Source: Caulobacter ginsengisoli
GTDB lineage: Bacteria > Pseudomonadota > Alphaproteobacteria > Caulobacterales > Caulobacteraceae
Reading direction: 5' to 3'
Assembly (NCBI RefSeq): GCF_030814835.1
Contig: NZ_JAUSVS010000001.1
Coordinates: 935,001-999,000 of the forward strand
DNA length: 64,000 bases
Of this stretch, positions 1-8,139 are shown piece after piece. The notes beneath the pieces are model-generated. The model had not been told where the DNA came from. It saw only the letters and a list, made by a program, of their open reading frames with translations, and did not search any database. How positions within the stretch are numbered: position 1 is the stretch's first letter; each line of letters begins with the position of its first letter. Made by a program: the position numbers and the translations under genes.

Positions 1-424
1 CTCGGCCGCCATCCTGTTGGCCTCGCCGAAATACGCCAAGGAGCATGGTCTGAAGGCCCGCGCCCGCATCGTGGCCATGGCCAACATGGGCGACAGCCCC
101 ACCCTGATGCTCAACGCCCCGGTCCCCGCCGCCAGGAAGGTGCTGGAAAAGGCCGGCCTGACGGTCGACGACATCGACCTGTGGGAAATCAACGAGGCCT
201 TCGCTGTCGTCGCCGAGAAGTTCATCCGCGACCTGAAGCTGGACCGCAACAAGGTCAATGTGAACGGCGGCGCCATGGCCCTGGGCCACCCGATCGGCGC
301 GACCGGCGCCATGCTGGTCGGCACCGCCCTGGACGAGCTGGAGCGCCGCGGCCTCAAGCGCGCCCTGATCACCATGTGCGCCGGCGGCGGCATGGCCCCG
401 GCGATCATCATCGAGCGGGTCTGA
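1..424 (+). CDS. Acetyl-CoA acetyltransferase (thiolase), C-terminal part
   Basis: The reading frame is open from base 2 and runs off the left edge, so only about 140 C-terminal residues are present. They carry two thiolase signatures: the catalytic-His block [16 protein letters not shown] and the C-terminal CAGGGMAPA block holding the second active-site Cys. Thiolases condense two acetyl-CoA to acetoacetyl-CoA, or run in reverse in beta-oxidation. With phaC at 27 kb a biosynthetic role in PHB formation is possible, but the fragment cannot separate PhaA/AtoB from other acyl-CoA acetyltransferases. The gene ends 25 bases before the next reading frame on the same strand. Confidence 0.9.
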   Translation, partial: SAAILLASPKYAKEHGLKARARIVAMANMGDSPTLMLNAPVPAARKVLEKAGLTVDDIDLWEINEAFAVVAEKFIRDLKLDRNKVNVNGGAMALGHPIGATGAMLVGTALDELERRGLKRALITMCAGGGMAPAIIIERV

Positions 425-449
425 GGACTCAAAAGGGGGGGATACGGTT

Positions 450-911
450 ATGCGAAAACTCTGGACGACACTCTGCGCTCTGATCATGGCCTTGACCGCG
501 GGGACGGCCTTCGCCGCCCCGGCGGTCTCGGAGCCGCCGAAACCCACGCCGGATCAGCCCCTGGTCTGCATCTATCGGGTCGTCGGCATGGGCCTGCCGT
601 TCTACCCCCTGACGCTCGACGTGGATAACACCGTCGTCGCGCGGCTCATGCCCAGGCAGTACACCTGCTTCCTGGCGTCGGCGGGCGACCATGAACTGGG
701 GCAGCGTTGGCCGGATTTCGTCGATATGAACCCTCGCCAGGCGGCGTCCACGCATTGGGAGGGGGGCCAGACCTACTACTACTGCTTCCAGGCCGGCGGC
801 GGGGCGGTGTGCGGCAAGCCCGGCGCCAAGGTCGCCAGGCTGGTGGCCTCCGACAAGGGCGCAGCCGCCATTCAGAAGTACAAATACGTTCCGGCGGGCG
901 GCAATCCCTAG
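450..911 (+). CDS. Secreted DUF2846-like protein
   Basis: A 153-residue protein. Residues 1-22 form a Sec signal peptide ending at AFAAP. The mature part has the pattern of DUF2846-type proteins: an IYR strand, then a stretch resembling 'Dn..va.l.p.qYt.f...aGdHel', then a Tyr-rich strand (QTYYYCF). Such proteins are small beta-sandwich envelope proteins of unknown function. Four Cys in the mature part could form disulfides in the periplasm. A purine-rich stretch (GGGGGG) lies about 10 bases before the ATG. It follows the thiolase gene closely, but no functional link is evident. Confidence 0.65.
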   Translation: MRKLWTTLCALIMALTAGTAFAAPAVSEPPKPTPDQPLVCIYRVVGMGLPFYPLTLDVDNTVVARLMPRQYTCFLASAGDHELGQRWPDFVDMNPRQAASTHWEGGQTYYYCFQAGGGAVCGKPGAKVARLVASDKGAAAIQKYKYVPAGGNP

Positions 912-1243
912 CCGCTGATACTGCACTCCGCCCCCTCGCTGTCGAGAATGCGGGCCAGGGTCGAGCCGTGCTGTTGCATCGGCTCGGCCGTGAAGGTGAG
1001 ACCCAGCTCCTCGCGGCGCGCATAGACGTCGGCGAGGTTCGAGACTCCAAAACCCAGTTGGCAGCCGCCGGCTGGGTTTTTCTCCGAGGCCGCGTGAAGG
1101 GCCAGGGTGGTGTCGCCCGTGGCGAACTCGGTCCAGAACGGCGACTGGAACTTCAGCGGCAGGCCCAGGGTGTCGCGGTGAAAGGCGACGGCCCGGTCCA
1201 TGTCGGCGACGTATTTGATCACATAGGTCAGGCGGGCCTGCAT
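908..1243 (-). CDS. VOC (glyoxalase/bleomycin-resistance fold) protein
   Basis: A 111-residue single-module VOC protein beginning MQARLTYVIKYVADMDRAVA. The pattern 'yvaDmdravaFyrdtLGlpl' and the C-terminal 'iLDSEGAecsisG' strand are typical. The fold normally binds a divalent metal and acts on diverse small substrates, so the reaction cannot be predicted. The ATG at 1243 matches the start of the fold; the frame stays open far upstream, but that part is antisense to nothing conserved and lies over the neighbouring hydrolase gene. Its 3' end overlaps the convergent secreted-protein gene by 4 bases. Confidence 0.8.
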   Translation of the reverse strand: MQARLTYVIKYVADMDRAVAFHRDTLGLPLKFQSPFWTEFATGDTTLALHAASEKNPAGGCQLGFGVSNLADVYARREELGLTFTAEPMQQHGSTLARILDSEGAECSISG

Positions 1244-1254
1244 GGGTCCCTCCG

Positions 1255-2169
1255 CTAACTTCCCGATGGCGGCATGAGATAGTCGAGCTCGGCCTGTTCG
1301 AACTGCAGGTTCGAGCGGGCGGCGACGTCGGCGTTGATCTTGCGGGCGATCAGGGCGGTGGCCGGGGCAAGGATCGAGAAGTGGCTGGCCCGGGGAACGA
1401 CGTAGAAATGGGCCAGCGGATTGGTGTTGGCGCGCTTCATCTCCAGCAGATCGAAGGTGTTGCCCTGGCGGTCCCCCTCGAAGACGAAGGTGGGGCTGCG
1501 GATCGAGCCCAGCCAGCGGACCGGCGAGCGCAGCGCCACCTCCTGCGGATCGCGGAGGTCGACGCCGAGGAACTCGCCGTACTGCCGATCGAACTGGCCG
1601 ATGGGTCCAAAGGCGAACACCGCCCGGAACCGGTCGCTGCATTCGGCGGTCAGCAAGGCGAACGTGCCGCCGGTCGAGTGGCCGCCCAGATAGATGCGGG
1701 CCGGATCGACATAGTCCTGCCGCGCCAGCCAGGCGGCGGCGGCCAGGATGTCGTCGACCTCGCCATAGCCGCCCTCGCGATGGCCGGGGTTCCGGTTGCC
1801 GCCCCGCAGCGAGGGAAACATCATCACGATGCCGGCCTCGCGGAAGGCCCGGGCGGTCTGGTCGTTGCGGGCCGGACGCGGCCCCCAGACATCGCCGATG
1901 CTGTTGGCGTCGCCGCCGGTGATCCAGATGATGGCGGGGTGACGACGGCCATCGCCGGGCGAGGGCGTGACGTAGGCGGCCAAATCTCCCACGGCCGAAG
2001 GATAGCTGGTCATCCTGAACAGCCTCGCCGGCGGCTTGTCGGCCGGGTCGCCGCCCGCCTCACCGACCACACTGGTCGGATGCGCCGCCCTGGCCTGCGC
2101 CAGCGTCTCCGCCGAGGCGGGCGCACAGACCCATAGAACCGCCAGAACGGCGACGAAAACCCTGATCAT
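1255..2169 (-). CDS. Exported alpha/beta hydrolase (prolyl-oligopeptidase-like)
   Basis: A 304-residue protein with an N-terminal signal peptide (MIRVFVAVLAVLWVCAPASA). The alpha/beta hydrolase core has the nucleophile elbow GHSTGG, an acid in FVFEGDRQ and a His in ASHFSIL. An oxyanion-type segment (IIWITGGDAN) lies upstream. This looks like a periplasmic esterase or peptidase of the dienelactone-hydrolase/S9 type; the substrate is unknown. The ATG at 2169 has a GGGGG tract 8 bases upstream and starts the signal peptide, so it is preferred over in-frame starts at 2181 and 2208. Eleven bases separate it from the VOC gene, probably one transcript. Confidence 0.8.
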   Translation of the reverse strand: MIRVFVAVLAVLWVCAPASAETLAQARAAHPTSVVGEAGGDPADKPPARLFRMTSYPSAVGDLAAYVTPSPGDGRRHPAIIWITGGDANSIGDVWGPRPARNDQTARAFREAGIVMMFPSLRGGNRNPGHREGGYGEVDDILAAAAWLARQDYVDPARIYLGGHSTGGTFALLTAECSDRFRAVFAFGPIGQFDRQYGEFLGVDLRDPQEVALRSPVRWLGSIRSPTFVFEGDRQGNTFDLLEMKRANTNPLAHFYVVPRASHFSILAPATALIARKINADVAARSNLQFEQAELDYLMPPSGS

Positions 2170-2225
2170 GGATGCCCCCATCCAGAAACTGCCGAAGCGT
2201 AGCAGCACGGCTCTCGCCCCGAAAC

Positions 2226-2510
2226 TCAGCGTCCCTCACGACTATGGAAAATTCGGGCCACGATGACCTCGTCCGTCGTCACCCTATAGCGAATGACGTA
2301 GGCCGCGCCGCTAAACGGGACGACCAACTCACGAACGCCTGGAAGCGGAGAGGGACGCCCCCGCTCAGACAGTTCAGAAAGAGATTCAATCGCTTGTGAA
2401 ATGGACAACGCCGCTCGCGCTGCGGCGTGGGGAGCCTTATCGACCAAGAAGTCCTCCAGTCGAAGAAGGTCCAGTTGAGCGGCGGTCAGGATTCTGACTC
2501 TGCGGATCAA
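2226..2510 (-). CDS. ParE/RelE-family toxin
   Basis: A 94-residue protein with the RelE/ParE layout: N-terminal helical hairpin (TAAQLDLLRLEDFLVDK), then the strand set GVRELVVPFSGAAYVIRYRV and the terminal VIVARIFHSREGR, where family members carry the H-x-R segment. ParE toxins poison gyrase, RelE toxins cleave mRNA; sequence alone does not decide. The start is TTG at 2510, overlapping the antitoxin stop by 4 bases (TTGA), so translation is probably coupled. Pairing with the upstream small gene supports a type II toxin-antitoxin module. Confidence 0.85.
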   Translation of the reverse strand: MIRRVRILTAAQLDLLRLEDFLVDKAPHAAARAALSISQAIESLSELSERGRPSPLPGVRELVVPFSGAAYVIRYRVTTDEVIVARIFHSREGR

Positions 2511-2764
2511 GACCGACCGGCCAGCCGGGCTTCGATACGCGCACGAAATTCCGCCAGCACCTCATTGGCGGGTCGGGCTTCGCCGGTGCGGTCAAACTCC
2601 TCGAGTCGTTCCGCCACGATCGCCCAGCCTTCGGCGTCGGCAAGACCGTCGGCCAGGATTTCTGCCCCCTTGGTTTCCATCGAAACACCGGCCTCCGCCG
2701 CCGCTCGCTGGAGCTTGCGCACAGTTTCCGCGTCAAGTTTCAGGGTGATCTCACCGTCGGCCAT
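2507..2764 (-). CDS. Ribbon-helix-helix-like antitoxin
   Basis: An 85-residue protein encoded immediately before the ParE-type toxin. Residues 5-40 (ITLKLDAETVRKLQRAAAEA and onward) fit a ribbon-helix-helix or similar DNA-binding domain: a basic strand followed by two helices. The C-terminal half (FDRTGEARPANEVLAEFRAR) is charged and helical, the usual toxin-wrapping part. Antitoxins of this type neutralise the toxin and repress their own operon. ATG start at 2764; about 40 bases separate it from hldD downstream of the pair's opposite side. Confidence 0.8.
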   Translation of the reverse strand: MADGEITLKLDAETVRKLQRAAAEAGVSMETKGAEILADGLADAEGWAIVAERLEEFDRTGEARPANEVLAEFRARIEARLAGRS

Positions 2765-2804
2765 GCACCGAGACTAGCTCACAACCAGAAGCATCGAAAG
2801 CGCC

Positions 2805-3806
2805 CTATCGATAGGGATCACTCGTCGCCAGATACCCCTTCACATAGTCGTCGATGCCGTCCTCGAGCGTCGTGAACTGGCCCGGATAGCCGGCCTCACG
2901 CAGGCGATCCATCTTCGCTTGCGTGAAATACTGGTACTTCTCCCGAAGCGCCGGGGGCATGTCCATGTAATCGATCAGCGGGTCGCGCCCGGCCGACTGG
3001 AACAGGGTCTCGGCCATTTCGCGGAAGCTGCGGGCCTGCCCCGAGCCCAGGTTGAAGATGCCGTTGACCCCCTCGTTCTGGTGCAGCCACTGCACCACCT
3101 CGGCGACATCGCGGACATAGACGAAGTCGCGCAGCTGGCCGCCGTCGGCGTAGTCGGCGTTGTGCGACTTGAAGAGCTGGACGGCGTGGCCGGTGCGGAC
3201 CTTGGGCCAGATCTGGGCGGCCACCGACTTCATCGACGCCTTGTGGTGCTCGTTGGGGCCGTAGACGTTGAAGAACTTCAGGCCCACCCACTGCGGCGGG
3301 GCGTAGTCGCGGGCGGCCTGGCGGGCGGCGAAGATGTCGAACAGGGCCTTGGACCAGCCGTAGGTGTTCAGCGGTCGCAGCGCGGTCAGGTGTTCCAGGC
3401 TGTTGTCGTCATCGAAGCCCAGGGCGCCGTCGCCATAGGTGGCCGCCGAGCTGGCATAGACCAAGCGGCGCTGGCGGTCAGCGCACCAGCGGAACAGGTC
3501 GCGCGACAGGCAGAAGTTGGTCTGGATGATCTTGTCGGCGTCGGGCTCGGTGGTCGAGGAGATGGCGCCCATATGGACGACCAGCTCGATCTCGCGCCAG
3601 CGCTTCTCCAGCCAGTCGAACATCTCTTCCGGCGGCACGAAGTCGCCGATCGGGTGCTTGGCGATGTTGCGCCATTTGCCCAGTTCCGCCTCGTGCAGGC
3701 GGTCGCAGACCACCAGGTCGAGCGAGGGATCCTCGGCCAGCTTTGCCACGATGTTCGAGCCGATGAAGCCGGCCCCGCCGGTGACGAAGATGATGCGGCG
3801 GGTCAT
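2805..3806 (-). CDS. hldD: ADP-L-glycero-D-manno-heptose-6-epimerase
   Basis: A 333-residue SDR enzyme. It has the Rossmann GGAGFIGSN motif at residues 9-17 and the catalytic Tyr/Lys in NTYGWSKALFD. The FFNVYGPNEHHKA segment is characteristic of the HldD/RfaD heptose epimerase. It converts ADP-D-glycero-D-manno-heptose to the L-glycero form for the LPS inner core. Start ATG at 3806 directly precedes the Rossmann fold and overlaps the hldE stop by 4 bases (ATGA), so hldE-hldD are co-translated. The frame continues upstream but there it is a shadow of hldE. Confidence 0.95.
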   Translation of the reverse strand: MTRRIIFVTGGAGFIGSNIVAKLAEDPSLDLVVCDRLHEAELGKWRNIAKHPIGDFVPPEEMFDWLEKRWREIELVVHMGAISSTTEPDADKIIQTNFCLSRDLFRWCADRQRRLVYASSAATYGDGALGFDDDNSLEHLTALRPLNTYGWSKALFDIFAARQAARDYAPPQWVGLKFFNVYGPNEHHKASMKSVAAQIWPKVRTGHAVQLFKSHNADYADGGQLRDFVYVRDVAEVVQWLHQNEGVNGIFNLGSGQARSFREMAETLFQSAGRDPLIDYMDMPPALREKYQYFTQAKMDRLREAGYPGQFTTLEDGIDDYVKGYLATSDPYR

Positions 3807-5269
3807 GACTTCTCCTGGAACCGGGCAATGGCGGCGCTGGTCGAATAGCCCTCGACGATGGGGGCCAGGCGGACCTCGCCGCCCCAGCCCTGGACCTCTT
3901 CGTGACCCACCACGCCCTCGATGCTGTAGTCGGCGCCCTTGACCAGCACGTCCGGCCGGGCCGCCTCGATCAGGGATATGGGGGTGTCCTCGCCGAAAGG
4001 CACCACCAGATCGACATGGGCCATGCCGGCCAGGACCAGGGCGCGGGATTCCAGGTCGTTGACCGGCCGGCCCTCCCCTTTCAGCCGCCGCACCGACGGG
4101 TCGCTGTTCAGGCCCACGATCAGCCGGTCGCACCAGGCGCGGGCCTGGGCCAGATAGGCGACGTGGCCCTTGTGCAGGATGTCGAAACAGCCGTTGGTGA
4201 AGCCGACCTTCAGGCCCCTGGCCCGCCAGCCGGCGACGGTCTCGACCATCTCCTGGGGGGTGGCGATCTTGCGCTCGGCCGGGGTCAGATGGGCGGCCAG
4301 CTCGGCCTCGATCAGATCCTTGGGCGAGGCGGTGGCGGTGCCGGCCTTGCCGACCACCACGCCGCTGGCCAGCAGGGCGAATTCGATGGCCTGGTCGGCC
4401 TCCACGCCAGCGGCCAGGGCCAGGCCCAGCGCCGCCAGGGCCGTGTCGCCGGCCCCGGAGACGTCGAACACCTCGCGGGCCGCGCCGGGGAAATGCCGCA
4501 CGCTCTGGCCGCGCACGGCCAGGCTCATGCCCTTGGCGGCCCGGGTGACCAGCACCGCCTTACAGCGCGAAAGGTCCAGGGCGCGGCTCAGGGCGGCCTC
4601 GACCTCGGCGTCGGTCTCGGTGGGCAGCTCGGTGGCGGCGGCCAGTTCCTTGGCGTTGGGCTTGACGATGTCGGCGGCGCCATAGCGGGCGAAGCTGCGG
4701 GCCTTGGAATCGACGATCAGGGCCGCCTTGTTGACCCGGGCCGCCTCCAGACAGGCCGCGACCACGCCTTGCGTGACGCAGCCCTTGCCGTAGTCGGAGA
4801 GCAGGATGGCGCCGGCCCCCTCGGCGGCGTAGCGGACGGAAGCGATCAGCTTGGCCTCGGCTTCCTTGGACGGCGACCGGATGTCCTCCGAATCGACCCG
4901 CAGCAGCTGCTGGCCGGAAGCGACATAGCGGGTCTTCACCGTGGTCGGCCGGCCGCGCTCGGCGATCAGGTGCCCTTCCATATTGGCCTCGGCGCCCAGC
5001 ATGCCCAGGGCCTCGTTGGCGGCGGCGTCGTCGCCGATCAGCCCGGCCAGGGCCGCCAGCCCGCCCAGGGCGGCGACATTGCGGGCCACATTGCCCGCCG
5101 CGCCCAGCATGGCCTGCTCGCGGCCGCGGGCCAGGACGGGAATCGGCGCTTCTGGCGAGGTGCGCGTGACCTCGCCATAGACGAAGCGGTCGACCATCAC
5201 GTCTCCCACGCAGGCCACGCGCACCCCGGCGACGGCGGTCAGAAGCGACTGGAGTTGGCTAAGGTCCAT
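3803..5269 (-). CDS. hldE: Bifunctional heptose-7-phosphate kinase / heptose-1-phosphate adenylyltransferase
   Basis: A 488-residue two-domain protein. The N-terminal PfkB-type kinase (about 1-330) has the anion-hole motif DVSGAGDTALAALG. The C-terminal nucleotidyltransferase (about 345-488) has FTNGCFDILHKGHV with the H-x-G-H signature, plus VKGADYSIEGVVGHE. It makes ADP-D-beta-D-heptose for LPS core assembly. The ATG at 5269 is the first codon of the kinase domain. It is the first gene of the hldE-hldD pair and is divergent from the photolyase gene; the 105-base gap carries the photolyase promoter. Confidence 0.95.
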   Translation of the reverse strand: MDLSQLQSLLTAVAGVRVACVGDVMVDRFVYGEVTRTSPEAPIPVLARGREQAMLGAAGNVARNVAALGGLAALAGLIGDDAAANEALGMLGAEANMEGHLIAERGRPTTVKTRYVASGQQLLRVDSEDIRSPSKEAEAKLIASVRYAAEGAGAILLSDYGKGCVTQGVVAACLEAARVNKAALIVDSKARSFARYGAADIVKPNAKELAAATELPTETDAEVEAALSRALDLSRCKAVLVTRAAKGMSLAVRGQSVRHFPGAAREVFDVSGAGDTALAALGLALAAGVEADQAIEFALLASGVVVGKAGTATASPKDLIEAELAAHLTPAERKIATPQEMVETVAGWRARGLKVGFTNGCFDILHKGHVAYLAQARAWCDRLIVGLNSDPSVRRLKGEGRPVNDLESRALVLAGMAHVDLVVPFGEDTPISLIEAARPDVLVKGADYSIEGVVGHEEVQGWGGEVRLAPIVEGYSTSAAIARFQEKS

Positions 5270-5339
5270 GCGGGGGTTCTAGCGGTTTGCGGGGGCGGAA
5301 CAAGATTCACGCTGGGGGAAGCTTCGCCTGGCCCCTGAC

Positions 5340-5369
5340 TGATCCAGCTGACGCCAGGCCGCGTAAGGC
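5340..5369 (+). promoter_or_regulatory. Predicted SigE/ChrR-type ECF promoter of the photolyase operon
   Basis: TGATCC (5340-5345), an 18-base spacer, then TAAGGC (5364-5369). This matches the singlet-oxygen SigE consensus known from Rhodobacter sphaeroides (TGATCC, 18 bases, TAAGA). The genes behind it (photolyase, flavin oxidoreductase, DUF1365, Cfa-like) are the typical SigE-ChrR core regulon. The -10 element lies only 5 bases before the GTG start, so the transcript would be leaderless or nearly so. Neither rpoE nor chrR is in this window. Confidence 0.7.
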
Positions 5370-5374
5370 CTTGC

Positions 5375-6820
5375 GTGAACCCGCCCGACACCCTCGCCGC
5401 CCCGGTCATCGCCTGGTTTCGCCAGGATTTGCGGCTGGCGGACAATCCCGCGCTCGCGGCTGCCGTCGAAAGCGGCCGCCCCATCATTCCGCTCTACATC
5501 CTGGACGAGACGCCCGGGATCCGGCCGATGGGCGCTGCCTCGCTGTGGTGGCTGGACAAGTCGTTGCGGGCGCTTGGCGAGGACCTCGCCCGGGCCGGCG
5601 CGCCGCTGATCCTGCGCCGGGGCGCCGCCGAAACGGTGCTGGACAACCTCATCGCCGAGACGGGCGCCGGCCATATGGTCTGGAACAGGCTCTACGACGC
5701 CGGCTCCATGGCCCGCGACCGGGCGATCAAAGCCCGGCTTTCAGCGCGCGGCCTGACGGTCCAGAGCTTCAACAGCGCCCTGCTCAACGAGCCCTGGATG
5801 GTGCAGACCGAGGCCGGAGACTTCTACAAGGTCTTCACGCCCTACTGGCGGGCGGCGCGGGATCAGGTCGAGGACCGCCCCGCCCTGCCCCCGCCCAGCC
5901 GGTTGACGGGCTGCAATCCGCGGTCCGAGCGCCTCGAGGACTGGGGCCTTCACCCGCGCAACCCGGACTGGTCAGTCGGGTTTACGGCCTGGACGCCGGG
6001 AGAGGCCGGCGCCCACGCCGCCCTGAAACGCTTTCTGGGCAAGGCTCTGCGGGGCTATGCCAGCGGCCGGGACCGTCCGGGCCTGGCGAGCGTGTCGCGG
6101 CTCTCGCCCCATCTGCATTTCGGCGAGATCGGGCCGCTGCAGATCTGGCGGGCAGTGCAGGCCAGGGTCGCCGCCGGCGACAGCCTGGACGGCGCGGCCA
6201 AGTTCCTGAGCGAGATCGGCTGGCGTGAGTTCAACCACCATCTGCTGTTCCACAATCCGGACCTGGCCCGGCGGAACTTCCGTCCAGAGTTCGACGCCAT
6301 AGCCTGGCGGGACCACCCCGAGGACCTGGACGCCTGGCGCCAGGGCCGGACGGGCTATCCGCTGGTCGATGCCGGCATGCGCGAGCTGCGGGCGACCGGC
6401 TACATGCACAACCGCGCCCGGATGGTCGCCGCCTCGTTCCTGGTCAAGGACCTGATGATCGACTGGCGGGTCGGCGAGGCCTGGTTCTGGGACACGCTGG
6501 TCGACGCGGACCTGGCCCAGAACGCGGCGAACTGGCAGTGGGTGGCCGGCTCGGGCGCCGACGCCTCGCCCTATTTCCGGGTGTTCAATCCCATCCGCCA
6601 GGGCGAGCGGTTCGATCCGTGCGGCAACTATATCCGTCGCTGGATTCCGGAGCTGGCGGGCCTCTCCAACGCCGTGCTGCACGCCCCCTGGACCGCCAGG
6701 CCCGACCAGCTGTCCGCCGCCGGCGTGGTCCTGGGCCAGACCTACCCCCGCCCCATCCTTGACCATGCCGCCGCCCGCGACCGGGCGCTGGCCGCCTATG
6801 CCGCCCTCGGGGCCGCGTGA
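5375..6820 (+). CDS. phrB: Deoxyribodipyrimidine photolyase
   Basis: A 481-residue class I CPD photolyase/cryptochrome. The N-terminal antenna domain starts VIAWFRQDLRLADNPAL. The C-terminal FAD domain has YPLVDAGMRELRATGYMHNR, the WFWDTLVDADLAQNAANWQW region, and SGADASPYFRVFNP. It repairs UV-induced cyclobutane pyrimidine dimers with blue light. The start is GTG at 5375; no other usable start codon lies between the promoter and the conserved VIAWFRQDLRL strand. Its stop is followed after 11 bases by the next gene, so the four genes to 10.2 kb look like one operon. Confidence 0.95.
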   Translation: MNPPDTLAAPVIAWFRQDLRLADNPALAAAVESGRPIIPLYILDETPGIRPMGAASLWWLDKSLRALGEDLARAGAPLILRRGAAETVLDNLIAETGAGHMVWNRLYDAGSMARDRAIKARLSARGLTVQSFNSALLNEPWMVQTEAGDFYKVFTPYWRAARDQVEDRPALPPPSRLTGCNPRSERLEDWGLHPRNPDWSVGFTAWTPGEAGAHAALKRFLGKALRGYASGRDRPGLASVSRLSPHLHFGEIGPLQIWRAVQARVAAGDSLDGAAKFLSEIGWREFNHHLLFHNPDLARRNFRPEFDAIAWRDHPEDLDAWRQGRTGYPLVDAGMRELRATGYMHNRARMVAASFLVKDLMIDWRVGEAWFWDTLVDADLAQNAANWQWVAGSGADASPYFRVFNPIRQGERFDPCGNYIRRWIPELAGLSNAVLHAPWTARPDQLSAAGVVLGQTYPRPILDHAAARDRALAAYAALGAA

Positions 6821-6831
6821 AAGGACCTGCC

Positions 6832-8139
6832 ATGAAGATCGCCGTCATCGGAGGAGGCATCGCGGGCCTGGGCGCCGCCTATGCCCTGAAGGACCAGCAC
6901 CAGGTCGTCCTCTACGAGAAGGACAGCCGGCTGGGCGGCCACGCCAACACCGTCACGGTCGACTATGACGGCGCCGCCATCGACGTCGACACCGGCTTCA
7001 TCGTCTACAATCACGACAACTATCCCAACCTGGTCGGCCTGTTCGACAGCCTGGGCGTGGCGACCCGCCAGACCGATATGAGCTTCGCCTGCGCCGGCGG
7101 CGGGCTGGAATGGTCGTCCAACTTCCCGGGCGGGGTGTTCGCCCAGAAGCGCAACCTGTTCAACCCGACCTTCCTGCGCATGCTCAGCGACATCGGCCGC
7201 TTCAACGCCCACGCGCAGTCCGACCTGATCAAGGCCGATTTCCAGGACCTGACCCTGGCCGGCTATCTGAAGGTGCGCGGCTTCACCAATCACTTCCGCG
7301 ACCGCTACCTGCTGCCGATGGGCGCGGCCATCTGGTCGACCACCGAGGGCCGGATCGGCGACTTCCCGGCCGAGAGTTTCCTGCGCTTCTTCTCCAACCA
7401 CGGCCTGCTGGCCTTCAGCCAGCCCAAATGGCGCACGGTGATCGGCGGCAGCCGGCGCTATGTGAAACGGATCGGCGACGTGCTGGGCGATCGCGCCCGC
7501 ATCGGGACCGGCGTCCGCTCGGTCACGCGCCTGCGCAGCGGCAAGATCGAGGTCACAGATCGGGCCGGTCAGGCCGAGCTGTTCGACAAGGTCATCTTCG
7601 CCTCGCACCCCGACCAGACGCTGCGGATGCTGCGCGACACCGATCCCGAGGAGCGGGCCTTCCTGGGCGCCATCCGCTACAGCGCCAACCGCGCCGTCCT
7701 GCACCGCGACCCGGCCCTGATGCCCAGGCGCCGGGCGGCCTGGGGCAGCTGGAACTATGTGACCGGCGGGAGCGCGCCCTATGTCACCTACTGGATGAAC
7801 CAGCTGCAGGGCCTGGACCCCGCCCGGCCGCTGTTCGTCAGCCTGAACGGCCCCGAGCCCGACCCGGCCCTGACCTTCGCCAACTTCGACTATGACCACC
7901 CGCAGTTCGACACCGCCGCCCTGGCCGCCCAGCGGCAGTTCCAGCGTATTCAGGGCCGGGGCGGGGTGTTCCATGCCGGCGCCTGGCTGGGCTACGGCTT
8001 CCACGAGGACGGCCTGACCTCCGGGGTCAAGGCGGCCCTGGCCCTGGGCGGCGACGTCCCCTGGCGGTTTGTCGACCACCGGATTGGCGGCGTGCCCAGG
8101 CCCCTGCCCCTTCCGGCGCAGATGGCGGCCGCCGGATGA
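6832..8139 (+). CDS. FAD-dependent amine-oxidase-type oxidoreductase (UfaD-like candidate)
   Basis: A 435-residue flavoprotein. The N-terminal dinucleotide fold IAVIGGGIAGLGAAYAL is followed by the second nucleotide-binding motif DSRLGGHANTV; the C-terminal block GRGGVFHAGAWLGYGFHEDG contacts FAD in this family. The ATG at 6832 has AAGGA about 6 bases upstream and is preferred over a GTG at 6817 inside the photolyase end. Homologues between photolyase and DUF1365 genes belong to the SigE regulon. In R. sphaeroides related genes act in methylated or furan fatty acid formation; applying that here is an inference. Confidence 0.8.
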   Translation: MKIAVIGGGIAGLGAAYALKDQHQVVLYEKDSRLGGHANTVTVDYDGAAIDVDTGFIVYNHDNYPNLVGLFDSLGVATRQTDMSFACAGGGLEWSSNFPGGVFAQKRNLFNPTFLRMLSDIGRFNAHAQSDLIKADFQDLTLAGYLKVRGFTNHFRDRYLLPMGAAIWSTTEGRIGDFPAESFLRFFSNHGLLAFSQPKWRTVIGGSRRYVKRIGDVLGDRARIGTGVRSVTRLRSGKIEVTDRAGQAELFDKVIFASHPDQTLRMLRDTDPEERAFLGAIRYSANRAVLHRDPALMPRRRAAWGSWNYVTGGSAPYVTYWMNQLQGLDPARPLFVSLNGPEPDPALTFANFDYDHPQFDTAALAAQRQFQRIQGRGGVFHAGAWLGYGFHEDGLTSGVKAALALGGDVPWRFVDHRIGGVPRPLPLPAQMAAAG

